64,000 nt of DNA, from positions 20,267 to 84,266 of the forward strand of contig WGMS01000006.1 in the NCBI GenBank assembly GCA_016124935.1. The letters run 5' to 3'. Within the stretch, counting starts at the first letter, position 1, and each line of letters opens with the position of its first letter. This DNA comes from a bacterium. Its GTDB lineage: Bacteria; Cyanobacteriota; Vampirovibrionia; Obscuribacterales; Obscuribacteraceae. The notes under the pieces were generated by a model. The model saw nothing but the letters and a program-made list of their open reading frames with translations. It made no database searches and was not told the DNA's origin. Shown here one piece after another: positions 9,983 to 19,515 of the stretch. A program made the position numbers and the translations under genes.

Positions 9983-11897
9983 CCCGGGGACGTTTCTCCG
10001 GGTCGGGCTCGGCCCGTCTTAATATCTCCCTTGTGATAGGCGCGGTTTCGCCATCGCCTAGAAAAATATATCTGAAGATATAGCCGACAGGGTCGCCTTC
10101 GGTCCAGCCGAAATAGACATGGGGAAGAATTCCCCGGGTGTCCCTGAGATGCAGCAGCGTCGCGGCGATGGCGTTGGAGATGGCGTGGCTTTCACATCTG
10201 AGCACAAGGAAGTTGTCTACAATGTGACCGCTGACATTCAGAACATCGTCGGAGAATTCCGAAGGGTTTTCCGGAGTGACTTCGATAAAAACAAAGTCGG
10301 CCTCTTCTTTGGTGAGCAGATGTTTGTTCCTTGTCTCTGCCTCTTTCTTTGCATAGTCGGCACCGCCCGGAGAGCGCGCCAGAAGGTGGACGTTTCTGTT
10401 ATTGCGCAGAGAATTCTCGATAAAGGCTCTGGCGTTTTCATCCAGCCGGACTTCTTTTACCCGCAGCTCAAGCGAGCGAAGCGACCGAGAAGCTATCGAC
10501 GAGACAAGGATGGCGAAGATGAAAGCAAGCGCTATCTGCAACCCCTCTGGCCGCTCCACCATGTTGACCACAGTGGTATAAACGAAGACTAGAAGAATCG
10601 CCCCAAAAGCGAAGCGACGCTTGCGGCTCTCATGCCAGACGGCAAGGGTGACGGCGAAAGCCGCCGAAGTGAAAAGCACCAGCACACCGGTGGCATAAGC
10701 GCCCGCCTGGGAATCTACGGAAGCGTTAAAGATGAAAGTGACCACAAGGTTGATGGCGGTAAAGACCAGCACCAGAGGACGCTGGGCTTTGGCCCACTCA
10801 GGCGCCATACCGAAGCGCGGCAGATAACGAGGAACTAAATTTAGCAGCCCGGCCATGGCAGAGGCCCCGGCGAACCAGAGGATTGCTATTGTACTGATAT
10901 CATAAATAGTACCAAGTCCCTCGCCGAAATATTGATGGGCAAGATAAGCAAGAGCCCTGCCGTTGGCTCCGCCACCGGCTTCGAACTGCTCTGGCGGAAT
11001 GACCAGGGTAGTGACAAAGCTGCTTGCCATCAAACCCACCGCCATTATCAAAGCGGCGACAAGCAAAAGCTTGCCGGTGTTGCGAATGCGTCCTTCCGGC
11101 TTGAGCGGGTCTTCATCCGTGTCGCCTTTGACCAGAGGCATGACCGCCACCCCGGTCTCGAAGCCGGACATACCCAGAGCAAGCTTGGGAAAGAGGACTA
11201 AAGAAAGCCCCACCATGGCAAAAACATTGTGATGCATTTTGAATAAATTCTGGTGCCAATTATTGAAATAGGAAGGGTGCGTGATGATATCGCCCAGGGC
11301 GGTGACCAGAACAACACTGTTGCAGAGAATATAAAACAACACGATGGCGGCAGATACCCCTATCGCCTCCTTGAACCCTTTCAAAAAGACCCCGGCAAGA
11401 ACCAGCAAAAGAACACAGGTGATGATCATCACGTCCCCGGCGAATCTAGGCACCACGGGGTTCTCGACAATGTGCGCCGTGGCGTCGGCGGCGGAGAGTG
11501 TAATGGTAATCACCCAGCTGGTGGCAGCGAAGCCTAACAAAATGAGAATGAGAGCTTTACCCCTCCAGCCGGGAAGAAGATCCTCCAGCATGGCGATACT
11601 GCCCTGGCCAAAAGGGCTTTCTTTTGCCACTCTCGAATAGAGGGGCACCAGACCAAATACCGATATCAGTACCACGATGGCGGTGGCGACAGGAGACAGC
11701 AAGCCGGCGGCTAAAAAGGCTATACCGGGCTGATATCCAAGGGTAGAGAAATAATCGACACCGGTAAGGCACATGACTTTCCACCAGTTATCCTGGTGAG
11801 CGGGGGCGTCTTTGACGTCGCCACGAATTCCTGAAAAGAACCAGCGGGCAAAGCGTTTATTCATAAAACCGGCTCGGCGATTGATGTAGTCCGGCAT
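9969..11897 (-). CDS. APC-superfamily permease with soluble C-terminal domain
   Basis: This integral membrane protein has about 12 hydrophobic segments and a cytoplasmic C-terminal domain of roughly 150 residues. The motif [15 protein letters not shown] and the overall layout resemble the amino acid/polyamine/cation (APC) superfamily, including K+ carriers with soluble tails. The frame opens at TTG 11912, but ATG 11897 (MPDYINRR) has an AGG a few bases upstream and is preferred; ATG 11864 is a third option. Two KdpD/KdpE-like pairs follow on the same strand upstream. This makes K+ or osmotic transport a reasonable guess, but the substrate cannot be read from the sequence. Confidence 0.75.
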   Translation of the reverse strand: MPDYINRRAGFMNKRFARWFFSGIRGDVKDAPAHQDNWWKVMCLTGVDYFSTLGYQPGIAFLAAGLLSPVATAIVVLISVFGLVPLYSRVAKESPFGQGSIAMLEDLLPGWRGKALILILLGFAATSWVITITLSAADATAHIVENPVVPRFAGDVMIITCVLLLVLAGVFLKGFKEAIGVSAAIVLFYILCNSVVLVTALGDIITHPSYFNNWHQNLFKMHHNVFAMVGLSLVLFPKLALGMSGFETGVAVMPLVKGDTDEDPLKPEGRIRNTGKLLLVAALIMAVGLMASSFVTTLVIPPEQFEAGGGANGRALAYLAHQYFGEGLGTIYDISTIAILWFAGASAMAGLLNLVPRYLPRFGMAPEWAKAQRPLVLVFTAINLVVTFIFNASVDSQAGAYATGVLVLFTSAAFAVTLAVWHESRKRRFAFGAILLVFVYTTVVNMVERPEGLQIALAFIFAILVSSIASRSLRSLELRVKEVRLDENARAFIENSLRNNRNVHLLARSPGGADYAKKEAETRNKHLLTKEEADFVFIEVTPENPSEFSDDVLNVSGHIVDNFLVLRCESHAISNAIAATLLHLRDTRGILPHVYFGWTEGDPVGYIFRYIFLGDGETAPITREILRRAEPDPEKRPRVIVG

Positions 11898-11951
11898 GCA
11901 AAACCTGATCAAAACTTTCTGAATCTCCCGACATGCCTCAAAGCGAAAGCC

Positions 11952-12293
11952 TCAATGCCCGAAGAACGAGCTCAAAAACTCTTCGGCTCTACCTTTGATA
12001 ACGTCTTCGCCATCGTCAACATAGACTTCATCTCTGGCGCTGCGTCCCGCCCTTACCACAAATCGGTCTTTGTCGGCGCCTCCGGGCTCTCTGGCGCGAC
12101 CGTAGACAGTCAGCTCTTCCCCCCGGGCAAGATAACAACACTTAGAAAGCGCCCACAGCCTCAATGCCATCAACTCTTCCTCATCAAAGCACTCTCGACC
12201 TTCTCTGTACTTCAGCAAAATTTCTAGCATGGTAGTCAACTGATCATGCCTGGTTAACTTTCTGCCCGTGGAAGTTTTGATCAAAGAGATCAT
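11952..12293 (-). CDS. Small hypothetical protein
   Basis: This 113-residue, charged, soluble protein lies between the KdpE-like regulator and the permease, on the same strand as both. It has no signal peptide and no motif that I recognise. Spacing to the permease start is about 55 bases. The frame has ATG at 12293 with only a weak Shine-Dalgarno sequence. A role linked to the permease is possible from position only. Confidence 0.5.
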   Translation of the reverse strand: MISLIKTSTGRKLTRHDQLTTMLEILLKYREGRECFDEEELMALRLWALSKCCYLARGEELTVYGRAREPGGADKDRFVVRAGRSARDEVYVDDGEDVIKGRAEEFLSSFFGH

Positions 12294-12420
12294 GAAGCCA
12301 AGACGCCCTCTAGAAGAGATGGAGAAGCAAGAGCTTCGCCCCTGCTTCTATACTTTTATACTGGCTCGCAAGAGAGCCGAACAATCATAAACAGCACTTA
12401 CAAAGAGGAGTCGGCGAAAT

Positions 12421-12514
12421 TTTTATACTATTTTGATCCACCTAGCATGACGCTAGCGCCGCCGGCTTCTAGAGCGCCCCGAAAGGAGACTGCCTGGTGT
12501 TTTTGTACTATTTT
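12421..12514. repeat. Direct repeat pair and hairpin upstream of the permease group
   Basis: Two near-identical 14-mers, TTTTATACTATTTT (12421-12434) and TTTTGTACTATTTT (12501-12514), lie 80 bases apart. Between them is an inverted repeat, CTAGC/GCTAG (12442-12456). The stretch lies after the KdpE-like gene and before the small gene at 11952-12293, all leftward. It may hold a terminator and regulator-binding sites. No protein can be named. Confidence 0.35.
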
Positions 12515-12525
12515 TATATGGGTGC

Positions 12526-13215
12526 TCACTCGTCTTTGCCATCTTTGAATCGGTAGCCGACCCCGGCTTCGGTGAGGAAAAAGCGAGGTTTTCTCGAATC
12601 CGCCTCCAGCTTACGACGCAACTGAGCCATATATACCCGCAGATACTGTGTCTCTTCGTTATAGCCCTCGCCCCAGACCTGCATCAACAGCTGGTTATGG
12701 GTGACCACTTTTCCTTTGTGTCGTATCAGAGTGACGAGCAGTTTATACTCAATCGGAGTAAGATGAACCTCTTTGCCATCCACCGAAACCAGCCGACTGC
12801 CGAAATCAACATGCACATTGGCGAAGCTGAAGGTGGCAGGCAGTTCCTCGGAGCCTTTAGTAGAACGACGCACCGCCGCCCGGATGCGGGCCAGCAATTC
12901 CGATACCCCGAAAGGCTTGGTGAGATAGTCATCCGCCCCCAGGTCCAGAGCCCTTACTTTGTCCCCTTCCTGCTCCCGGGCAGAGAGAATGATTATCGGC
13001 ACCGTCGACCAATCTCTAAGCTGTTTGATCACTTCGAGCCCATCTATGTCGGGCAGACCGAGATCGAGTATGACCAGAACCGGTCGATTGAGGGCGACAG
13101 CCTCCAGACCGCCCTTGCCCGAAGTCGCTTCAAGATAGTCATAGCCCTGGGAACAGAGAATGGTCTTGAGAAAACGCCGGATAGGACCTTCGTCCTCAAT
13201 CACCACAACTTGCAT
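12526..13215 (-). CDS. KdpE-like response regulator (OmpR family), pair 1
   Basis: This 229-residue protein has a receiver domain (phospho-acceptor Asp near residue 51 in VILDLGLPDIDG, Lys in LTKPFG) and an OmpR/PhoB winged-helix DNA-binding domain at about residues 130-225. The segment RDWSTVPIIILSAREQEGDK is very close to KdpE. Its start overlaps the end of the sensor kinase gene by 20 bases, so the pair is translationally coupled. No kdpFABC operon is in the window, so its targets are not the usual adjacent K+ ATPase genes. The downstream permease is a candidate target. Confidence 0.88.
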   Translation of the reverse strand: MQVVVIEDEGPIRRFLKTILCSQGYDYLEATSGKGGLEAVALNRPVLVILDLGLPDIDGLEVIKQLRDWSTVPIIILSAREQEGDKVRALDLGADDYLTKPFGVSELLARIRAAVRRSTKGSEELPATFSFANVHVDFGSRLVSVDGKEVHLTPIEYKLLVTLIRHKGKVVTHNQLLMQVWGEGYNEETQYLRVYMAQLRRKLEADSRKPRFFLTEAGVGYRFKDGKDE

Positions 13216-14782
13216 GTTGACTCCTCGTCAGTTCATCCAGCTTGATGGAATTGAAGGAGGGCAGCGCGAAGCTAAATACAGCGCCACCGCCCTGCCTGTT
13301 CTCCAGCCATATGCGACCACCATGGGCTTCGACAATTCCCTTGCATATAGCAAGACCAAGACCAAATCCGGTGCCCTGATCCCGCTCGTTGGCCCGGAAG
13401 AACTTATCGAAAACCATCTCTTTAAGACCTTCTTCCACTCCCGGTCCTCGATCACTCACAGAAAAGACTATCTCTTCTTTGTCGCCCTCGGAGGCCTCTT
13501 GAACAGACACCTCGATGATACCATCGGTCGGCGTGTATTTTATTGCATTCTCCAGCAAATTGATCAAGACCTGTTGAATCAAAATAGGATCAGCATAAAC
13601 AATAGCGAGCTCGTCTTCGAGCTTCATCCTGATATCATGACTCTCCCCGCCTACTATAGCGATAGCACTGTCGAGCAACTCATCGACAGGCTGCCACTCT
13701 TGTTTTGGACTGAGGGTTCCCGAAGCGATTTTGGTCATATCGAGCAACTTGCTGACCAGAGTATTGAGCCTGACACTCTCGTTATAAACTTCCCGGGCAA
13801 GATCGCGATAGCCGCTCATATCAAGAGCGCCATCGTCATCCATAATACAGCTAGCCGCACCGGTGATAGTGGCTAGAGGAGTACGCAAATCATGGGAGAC
13901 ACAACTCAATAGAGCGTTGCGAAGTTCTTCGGTCTTTATCTTTATCCTGGTCCTCTCGGCCTCTTCGGCAAGAAGAGCACGCTCAGAAGCCAGGGCAATC
14001 TGGCTTACAAAAGTCTCTAATAGAGAATTGAGCGGCGGATTACTAGAATCCCTGGGGCGGACCACAAGAACGCCTATGACTGAATGAGAACCTATAATAG
14101 GTAAATAGCCTATGCCAGATGGGCTGTCCAGCACTGCCGGTCCCCCTCCCTGCACAGAATCGATCGCCTTTTCATTCAGAGCCGCCATATCTAGTGCTCC
14201 ACTTTCAGATAAATTCTCGGAAGCGAGATCGCAGGTAATTACCCCAGGCTCTCTCTCTTTGACCAGAATCATCCCCGACACCTCGAATACATCGCAAATA
14301 TGCTCGAGTCCGAGTTTGAGAATCTCCTCAAAGGCGAGCTTAGCTGAAAGACTGCGACTCATGGCATATAGTGCGGCAGAGCGGCGCTCGCTCATTCTAT
14401 CCAGCTCGCTCTGCCTTCTGATTCTGGCGGTGAGCGTGCTAATCACAATGCTTATCACCAGCATCACCGCGAAAGTGACGATAAACTGTACATCTTCCAC
14501 AGCAAAAGTGTGGAAAGGCGGAACGAAGAAAACGTCAAAAGCGGCCACACTTAGAATAGAGGCGAGGATAGAAGGCTTAAGACCGTATTTGGTTGCGACC
14601 ACCACCACCCCGAGAATGTAGATCATCACGATATTCGACAGGTCGAAGAACGGCACCATAAGCTGCGCCACAAGAGTAGCTGCCACCACAGCGAGAACAG
14701 AAATAAAATAGATTCTGCCCCCAGGAGCATCCGGACTCTTGCCGAAAATAGAATCCGCTTCCTTTAAGGCCCTGGTTCTCAT
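13196..14782 (-). CDS. KdpD-like sensor histidine kinase lacking the N-terminal KdpD domain, pair 1
   Basis: This 528-residue membrane kinase has the KdpD transmembrane module (DUF4118, four helices, about residues 25-115), a GAF-like region (about 145-280), a HisKA domain with the phospho-acceptor in SHDLRTPLATITG near residue 296, and a HATPase domain (NLLENAIKYTP, DRGPGVEEG, GFGLGLAICKGI). Classical KdpD is about 900 residues and begins with a KdpD domain and a USP domain; both are absent here. The ATG follows GGAG with good spacing. It probably phosphorylates the overlapping regulator gene product. The signal sensed is unknown. Confidence 0.87.
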   Translation of the reverse strand: MRTRALKEADSIFGKSPDAPGGRIYFISVLAVVAATLVAQLMVPFFDLSNIVMIYILGVVVVATKYGLKPSILASILSVAAFDVFFVPPFHTFAVEDVQFIVTFAVMLVISIVISTLTARIRRQSELDRMSERRSAALYAMSRSLSAKLAFEEILKLGLEHICDVFEVSGMILVKEREPGVITCDLASENLSESGALDMAALNEKAIDSVQGGGPAVLDSPSGIGYLPIIGSHSVIGVLVVRPRDSSNPPLNSLLETFVSQIALASERALLAEEAERTRIKIKTEELRNALLSCVSHDLRTPLATITGAASCIMDDDGALDMSGYRDLAREVYNESVRLNTLVSKLLDMTKIASGTLSPKQEWQPVDELLDSAIAIVGGESHDIRMKLEDELAIVYADPILIQQVLINLLENAIKYTPTDGIIEVSVQEASEGDKEEIVFSVSDRGPGVEEGLKEMVFDKFFRANERDQGTGFGLGLAICKGIVEAHGGRIWLENRQGGGAVFSFALPSFNSIKLDELTRSQHASCGD

Positions 14783-14917
14783 GGTTGGCTCCGGAGACGG
14801 GAATCGAAAAAACAGTAGTATACACGCTCCCTTTACAATGCGTATTCAGAGAGCGGACCTCTCCTAAAAGCCCCGGCGTCAGCGTTAACCCAGAGAAGTT
14901 CAAGAGGGGACGATGAA

Positions 14918-15694
14918 ATGAGACCAAGCGCCAACCGCCGCAACTATGCCTATCTTTATTTACTAGCAGGAATTCTATCCTTAGTATCTTCGGTTACTAG
15001 CCCGACCGGAGCCCTGGCAGCATCCCTTACCGAAAGCGCCAGAAGGCACTATGACCAGGCGCATAATTTAGCCAGAGCAGGCGAGCATAATAAAGCCATC
15101 GATCAATATCTCGCCGCCTACAAACTCGACCCGGACAGCCTGGTTGGACGTTACGCCTATAGCGCGCTCAGAAGCTATGGTCTGTCCGAAAAACTGCTGG
15201 CAGGGCCCAGAACGGCAAACACCGTCTATCGCCAGACCGAAGAGCTAAAAGCAAGAACCGGCGCCAACGCAAGGGATCAGATAAGCTCTCGTGCCCAGTT
15301 CGACTCGGCAAGACTGAGAAAGATAGAACAGGAAAAAGCCGACGACATCGATCACGTCATCGCCAACCCTACCCTGCAGACCGTCTATAACCCCTACTAT
15401 TCCAACGGCTTCGGCTACAACCGCTACCGCTACCCTAATACCGGCGGCTTCATCCGTACCGTCGACCCGGTGGCCACCCAGGCAAGAATCGACCAGGTCA
15501 AAGCCCGGGCAGAAGCTAAGAAACAAAGAGAGCTGGAGCTTGCCCAGGCTAAAGCCAACGAACTGGAGAGAGCCGCTGCCCGCAAAAGCAGCCTGGTAGA
15601 AGAATCGGCTCGCAATCTGGAGAGCCAGATGTCTGGTCGGGGCGTGACTTTAAAGGCCCACGGTACTAATTTGTATGTCCGCTCTTACAGATAA
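14918..15694 (+). CDS. Exported TPR and coiled-coil protein
   Basis: This 258-residue protein has a long N-terminal signal peptide (to about residue 34, ending GALA), a TPR-like pair of helices at about residues 40-90 (YDQAHNLARAGEHNKAIDQY), and a charged, Ala/Glu/Lys-rich coiled-coil at about 190-245. The middle is Tyr/Asn/Gly-rich. The GAGGGGAC sequence sits just upstream of the ATG. It is transcribed divergently from the KdpD-like gene. It is probably a periplasmic scaffold, but no specific role is visible. Confidence 0.7.
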   Translation: MRPSANRRNYAYLYLLAGILSLVSSVTSPTGALAASLTESARRHYDQAHNLARAGEHNKAIDQYLAAYKLDPDSLVGRYAYSALRSYGLSEKLLAGPRTANTVYRQTEELKARTGANARDQISSRAQFDSARLRKIEQEKADDIDHVIANPTLQTVYNPYYSNGFGYNRYRYPNTGGFIRTVDPVATQARIDQVKARAEAKKQRELELAQAKANELERAAARKSSLVEESARNLESQMSGRGVTLKAHGTNLYVRSYR

Positions 15695-15749
15695 GCAGCT
15701 AATTCAATATAGATAGATTTTCCTCCCACAACAGAGAGAGAAAAAGAAG

Positions 15750-15775
15750 CCCAGGACCACCGTCACGGTCCTGGG
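15750..15775. terminator. Strong hairpin terminator
   Basis: A perfect 9-bp stem CCCAGGACC/GGTCCTGGG with an 8-base loop is followed by TTTCT on the + strand and preceded by an A-rich run, so it could act in both directions. It lies 55 bases after the stop of the TPR gene and before the toxin-antitoxin pair. Confidence 0.75.
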
Positions 15776-15837
15776 TTTCTCGTTGGATACCTGGACACGA
15801 GAAGCTGTGCTACAATGTAGCCCAGAGGTTGTTTATC

Positions 15838-16101
15838 ATGTCCAACAACGAAGTAGTTAGAGCCAGAATAGATAAAGAGATCAAAGACGAAGCGACTCTG
15901 GTGCTGCAGGCGATGGGTTTGACCCCATCTGAAGCCTATCGCATGATGATGATCAGAATCGCTAGAGAGAAAGCTCTTCCATTCAGCCCTTATGTCCCCA
16001 ACGAAGAGACACTTGCCGCTATGCGCGAAGCTCGCGACGGCAAGCTCGACACCGTTGGTGGTGTGGACGAACTGTTCGAGGATCTGAATGAGGACGATTA
16101 A
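15838..16101 (+). CDS. RelB/DinJ-family antitoxin
   Basis: This small ribbon-helix-helix type protein begins NEVVRARIDKEIKDEA and continues with MGLTPSEAYRMMMIRIA, the DinJ/RelB pattern. It should bind its own promoter and neutralise the downstream toxin through its acidic C-terminal tail (DELFEDLNEDD). The frame extends to TTG 15829, but ATG 15838 has AGAGG nine bases upstream and matches the usual family start. It overlaps the toxin gene by 14 bases, as in typical toxin-antitoxin operons. Confidence 0.88.
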   Translation: MSNNEVVRARIDKEIKDEATLVLQAMGLTPSEAYRMMMIRIAREKALPFSPYVPNEETLAAMREARDGKLDTVGGVDELFEDLNEDD

Positions 16102-16366
16102 AAGGACCTCTAGATTCAAAAAAGATTTCAAACGAGAGAAGAGTTCAGGACGACACAAAGATCTGGAAACTCTACTTAGAGAGGTTATCGAGTTGCTTCT
16201 TGTTGATGCTCCGTTGCCGTTGAACAAATTCGACCATGATTTGAGCGGAGACTGGAAAGACTTTCGAGAATGTCATATCAAACCGGATCTACTTCTTATC
16301 TACAGAAAACCCGATACCGAGTACCTGGAGCTAATTAGATTAGGCTCTCACAGTGAGCTGTTTTAG
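16088..16366 (+). CDS. YafQ-family mRNA interferase toxin
   Basis: This 92-residue RelE-superfamily protein aligns with E. coli YafQ. YafQ is a ribosome-associated endoribonuclease that cuts mRNA near in-frame Lys codons. The residues that matter in YafQ all seem present: His in FDHDLSG, His and Asp in CHIKPDLLLIY, and the C-terminal GSHSELF with His and Phe. It therefore looks intact and active. Its ATG follows GAGGAT inside the antitoxin gene, giving translational coupling. Confidence 0.88.
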   Translation: MRTIKRTSRFKKDFKREKSSGRHKDLETLLREVIELLLVDAPLPLNKFDHDLSGDWKDFRECHIKPDLLLIYRKPDTEYLELIRLGSHSELF

Positions 16367-16538
16367 CAGTCGCCAAGATTTTTTGATTAAAACTGAAAAA
16401 TTCTCTGAAATTCTTTGAACTTTTTGGCGGGCTTCTACGTATAGAGAAATACGAGCTTGTGCACGCTCCTAAATATAATTCCTCAAATTTCCTCAACACT
16501 TCAAAATCAAAAGCAGAAAAAACAACAGGAGACGCAAG

Positions 16539-17219
16539 ATGAAATCCTTACTGGCACTTAGTTTAAGCATAGTCACCGGCCTCGCTTTCCAGGTCCTTCC
16601 GGCAAGCGCACAGTTCGAGCCCGGTCCGCCCGAGGGCGATGACATGCAGCTGGATACACCGATGGCAGCCCTTCCCCTCGACACCCCTGACGCATTTCCT
16701 CTGTCGGGCGGACCTAAAGAAGGCGGCATGAAATTCACCGACGACCAGCTAGAAAAATTCTACAAAATGAAGAACAGCCTCCTCGATGAACTGGGTCCCA
16801 AGATGACTGAACTGCAGAAGCAGAAAAGACAGCTCAAAGATCTGCTCACTCAAGAGAAGCTGGATAGAAGCGCAGTGCAATCTACACAAGACAAGATAAA
16901 CGGTCTCAAATCGGACATCGCCAATGCCCAGCTTGCCTTCAAGATGGACATGAACGACAGCCTCACCGCAGAGCAAAAACAAGCGATTCGTCACCGGCAA
17001 CTGCGTCGGGGCGGCGGCGGCCATCACGGACAGATGCGCGGTCGAAGAGGCGGTGGTGGTCACCATGGCCAGATGCGTCGCGGCATGCAACGCGGCTTCA
17101 ACGGCAGCCAGAATGTTGTCGGTGAACGCATTCCAGGCGGACAAGAGAGAAATGGCGGCGGTCAGTTCGGCGCTCTTCGTGGCGGCGACAACCTCACCCA
17201 AATTTCCGAATCACTCTAG
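16539..17219 (+). CDS. Periplasmic Spy/CpxP-like protein with HHGQMR-rich tail
   Basis: This 226-residue protein has a signal peptide (about residues 1-24, ending ASA) and a helical central part (FTDDQLEKFYKMKNSLLDEL onward, with LTAEQKQAIRHRQLRR), resembling the LTxxQ repeats of Spy/CpxP and heavy-metal sensor proteins. The C-terminal 70 residues are Gly/Arg/His-rich with two HHGQMR copies, which could bind metal or nucleic acid. The ATG follows CAGGAGACG. A periplasmic chaperone or metal stress role is inferred from the family resemblance. Confidence 0.7.
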   Translation: MKSLLALSLSIVTGLAFQVLPASAQFEPGPPEGDDMQLDTPMAALPLDTPDAFPLSGGPKEGGMKFTDDQLEKFYKMKNSLLDELGPKMTELQKQKRQLKDLLTQEKLDRSAVQSTQDKINGLKSDIANAQLAFKMDMNDSLTAEQKQAIRHRQLRRGGGGHHGQMRGRRGGGGHHGQMRRGMQRGFNGSQNVVGERIPGGQERNGGGQFGALRGGDNLTQISESL

Positions 17220-17254
17220 ATAAAAGCTGTACTCCGACGGCAACGGAAACCCGC

Positions 17255-17287
17255 AAGAGGACGAGTTCGACACCGACTCGTCCTCTT
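17255..17287. terminator. Hairpin between convergent genes
   Basis: A perfect 12-bp stem AAGAGGACGAGT/ACTCGTCCTCTT (17255-17266 and 17276-17287) with a 9-base loop lies between the Spy-like gene (rightward) and the second KdpE-like gene (leftward). The following T-run is weak, but the position suggests a shared terminator. Confidence 0.6.
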
Positions 17288-17331
17288 CCACTGCATTAAT
17301 CTCTCTTTCATCGAATCATTCAGGCAATAGG

Positions 17332-18027
17332 TCAATCATCTTTGAGGCGATAACCGACCCCGGGCTCGGTGATGATATACCTTGGCCGAGCGGGCTTTTC
17401 TTCTAGCTTCTGGCGGATATTGCCCATATAGACCCTCAGATAATGAGAGCGCTTCGAATGTCCCGGTCCCCAGACCTCCCGCAAAAGGGTCTCCTGGGAG
17501 ACGACCTTGCCCGGGTTCTGGGCAAGCATGGTCAGAAGCTTGTATTCGGTCGGTGTCAGATGAACTTGAGTGTCTTTGATAAAAACCTCACGCCTGGAAA
17601 AATCGACCTTCAGATCTCCCACCGAAAATACCGAGCTCTCCTCTTCGCCCTTGTCCCGCAGATCAAGATGGCGCAGCGCCACTCTGATGCGCGCCATCAA
17701 CTCGAACACGCCAAAAGGCTTGGTGACAAAATCGTCGGCACCGGCGTCGAGGGCGTCGATTTTATCCGACTCCATACTGCGAACAGATAAAACGATAATA
17801 GGCACAGTGCTCCAGTCGCGGATTCTCTTGATCAGATCGACCCCGTCTATATCAGGCAACCCAAGGTCCATTATCACCAGAGTAGGAATACTGGACTCGA
17901 GCATGGCGATGGCTTCGGCACCTTTGGTCGCTTCGAATAAGGTAAATCCGTGATTGCTGAGAGTCACCCGCAGGAAGCGGCGAATTTCGGGCTCGTCTTC
18001 GACTATCAATATAGAGATGTTATTCAA
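17332..18027 (-). CDS. KdpE-like response regulator, pair 2
   Basis: This 231-residue OmpR-family regulator has a receiver domain (Asp near residue 53 in VIMDLGLPDIDGVD, FVTKPFG) and a winged-helix DNA-binding domain. It is clearly a paralogue of the regulator at 12526-13215, with the same RDWSTVPIIVLS segment and the same C-terminal GVGYRLKDD-type ending. Its start overlaps the second sensor kinase gene by 8 bases. Targets are unknown. Confidence 0.88.
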   Translation of the reverse strand: MNNISILIVEDEPEIRRFLRVTLSNHGFTLFEATKGAEAIAMLESSIPTLVIMDLGLPDIDGVDLIKRIRDWSTVPIIVLSVRSMESDKIDALDAGADDFVTKPFGVFELMARIRVALRHLDLRDKGEEESSVFSVGDLKVDFSRREVFIKDTQVHLTPTEYKLLTMLAQNPGKVVSQETLLREVWGPGHSKRSHYLRVYMGNIRQKLEEKPARPRYIITEPGVGYRLKDD

Positions 18028-19240
18028 GCGCTCCGTCCTTCTGCCGGTTTTCTTGTTGAGGTTGAGAATCTGTTGCCGACCCGGTTTCAGGCTCCAGCTC
18101 TATCACCGGCGCCTCCGCAGGCAGGGGCAGCCGAAAAGTGAGGGTGACCCCGTCGCTGCCCTCTTTCTCGTTCTCAAAATGAATATCGCCCTCATGCAAA
18201 GCCACCACACTCTGACAGATGGCGAGCCCCAGTCCGGCACCGGGTATGGCACTGGACTCGGTGCCGCCACCTCTATAAAACTTCTCGAAGAGCCTCTCGG
18301 ATTCCACCCCCACAAGCGAGCTTCCTTGATTGTGGATAGAGACATAAAGATCACCACCCTCAGCCTTAGCCCTTACACTATAGGCTTTGCCCGGAGCATA
18401 TTTGACACAATTGTCGAGAATATTAGTAAGCAGCTGTTCTATCAAAAGCGGGTCTACATACAATAGCGGCATCGGCTCTTTGAATTCGACCTCGATATCC
18501 TGGTCACCGTATCTGGTTTCGATAGAGGCTATGGCGTTCGCCAGAAGCTCATCGAGGTGATACCAGTCCCTGTGCAGCACCACGCCGCCCGATTCCAACC
18601 GGGTCATATCGAGGAGATTCGAAACTATTCTATTTAGCCTGGCCGATTCAAAGGCGATGGACTGGGCCAGTTCTCTTTTAAGATCATCGGACAGGGGCTT
18701 ATTTGAATGATCTTCTTCAGAAAGCAGGGTCGCCGCCCCCATGATAGAGGTGAGAGGACTTTTGAGGTCATGAGAGACCGAGCGTAAAAGCGTATTCTTG
18801 AGCTTCTCGCTCTGAGCCTCTCGCCGCAGTTTATTTGCCTGATATTCGTTAAAACGCGCTCGATAAGCGAGTTCGTTCACCGTCACCGCCACCACGAACA
18901 TAAAGATCACGACCACGTAATATTGCCGGTCGGAAGGCACCAGGCTGTAATACGGTGTCACATGAAAGAAGTCATAGATAAGCACACACAAAAAAGACGC
19001 CAACAGCGCCGTTCTGCGGGAGCTGCGAATCGAGACATAGAGCACCCCGAGTAGATAACACATGACATAGACCGAAGAATGGATGCCATGCCCCAGAAGC
19101 ATTCCCAGACAGGTAAATATATGGGCGCAAATAAAGCTGAGAAGCAGGACAAGCAGCATAATCGGGACTTCATTGGGCGACACCGGACTAAACGCCCCGG
19201 CGGCCTCATCTGCGTCCTCAATAAGCTCTCTCGTTGTCAT
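18020..19240 (-). CDS. Short KdpD-like sensor histidine kinase, pair 2
   Basis: This 406-residue kinase consists of the four-helix DUF4118 membrane module (about residues 25-125), HisKA (SVSHDLKSPLTSIMGAATLL, His near residue 156) and HATPase (ILDNCVKYAPG, GAGLGLAICQSVV). It lacks the KdpD and USP domains and also the GAF-like region present in pair 1. It is thus the most reduced KdpD form in the window. It overlaps its regulator gene and lies about 4.5 kb from pair 1. Confidence 0.87.
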   Translation of the reverse strand: MTTRELIEDADEAAGAFSPVSPNEVPIMLLVLLLSFICAHIFTCLGMLLGHGIHSSVYVMCYLLGVLYVSIRSSRRTALLASFLCVLIYDFFHVTPYYSLVPSDRQYYVVVIFMFVVAVTVNELAYRARFNEYQANKLRREAQSEKLKNTLLRSVSHDLKSPLTSIMGAATLLSEEDHSNKPLSDDLKRELAQSIAFESARLNRIVSNLLDMTRLESGGVVLHRDWYHLDELLANAIASIETRYGDQDIEVEFKEPMPLLYVDPLLIEQLLTNILDNCVKYAPGKAYSVRAKAEGGDLYVSIHNQGSSLVGVESERLFEKFYRGGGTESSAIPGAGLGLAICQSVVALHEGDIHFENEKEGSDGVTLTFRLPLPAEAPVIELEPETGSATDSQPQQENRQKDGALE

Positions 19241-19515
19241 ACTTCTCAGCTTCGGCTCCCTTGAGAAACTCTATATTCAATTTGCGATTTCTATGTTTTG
19301 TGTGGATATAGGATGCATAGAATCTGGATTTCCGTCTCTTCTCAGACACCTCATTATATAGATGTCGAGCTCGAAATCAAATATGAACCACCTCCTCTTC
19401 TTCTTTCAGCTCAATCACTGCATTCAATACCATATGCCTGCCACAACCTCCGCCTCAACCTCTACCAATCGGCTCTGGCTCTGCCTCTACCTCAAAACCC
19501 CTTGTCTAGTTCATG

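Noticed and set aside
15829..15837. TTG 15829 as the antitoxin start
   Set aside because: ATG 15838 has the better-spaced AGAGG and fits the DinJ family start.
9969..19240. A kdp K+ ATPase operon
   Set aside because: Only KdpD/KdpE-like regulators are present; no KdpF, A, B or C sequence was found nearby.
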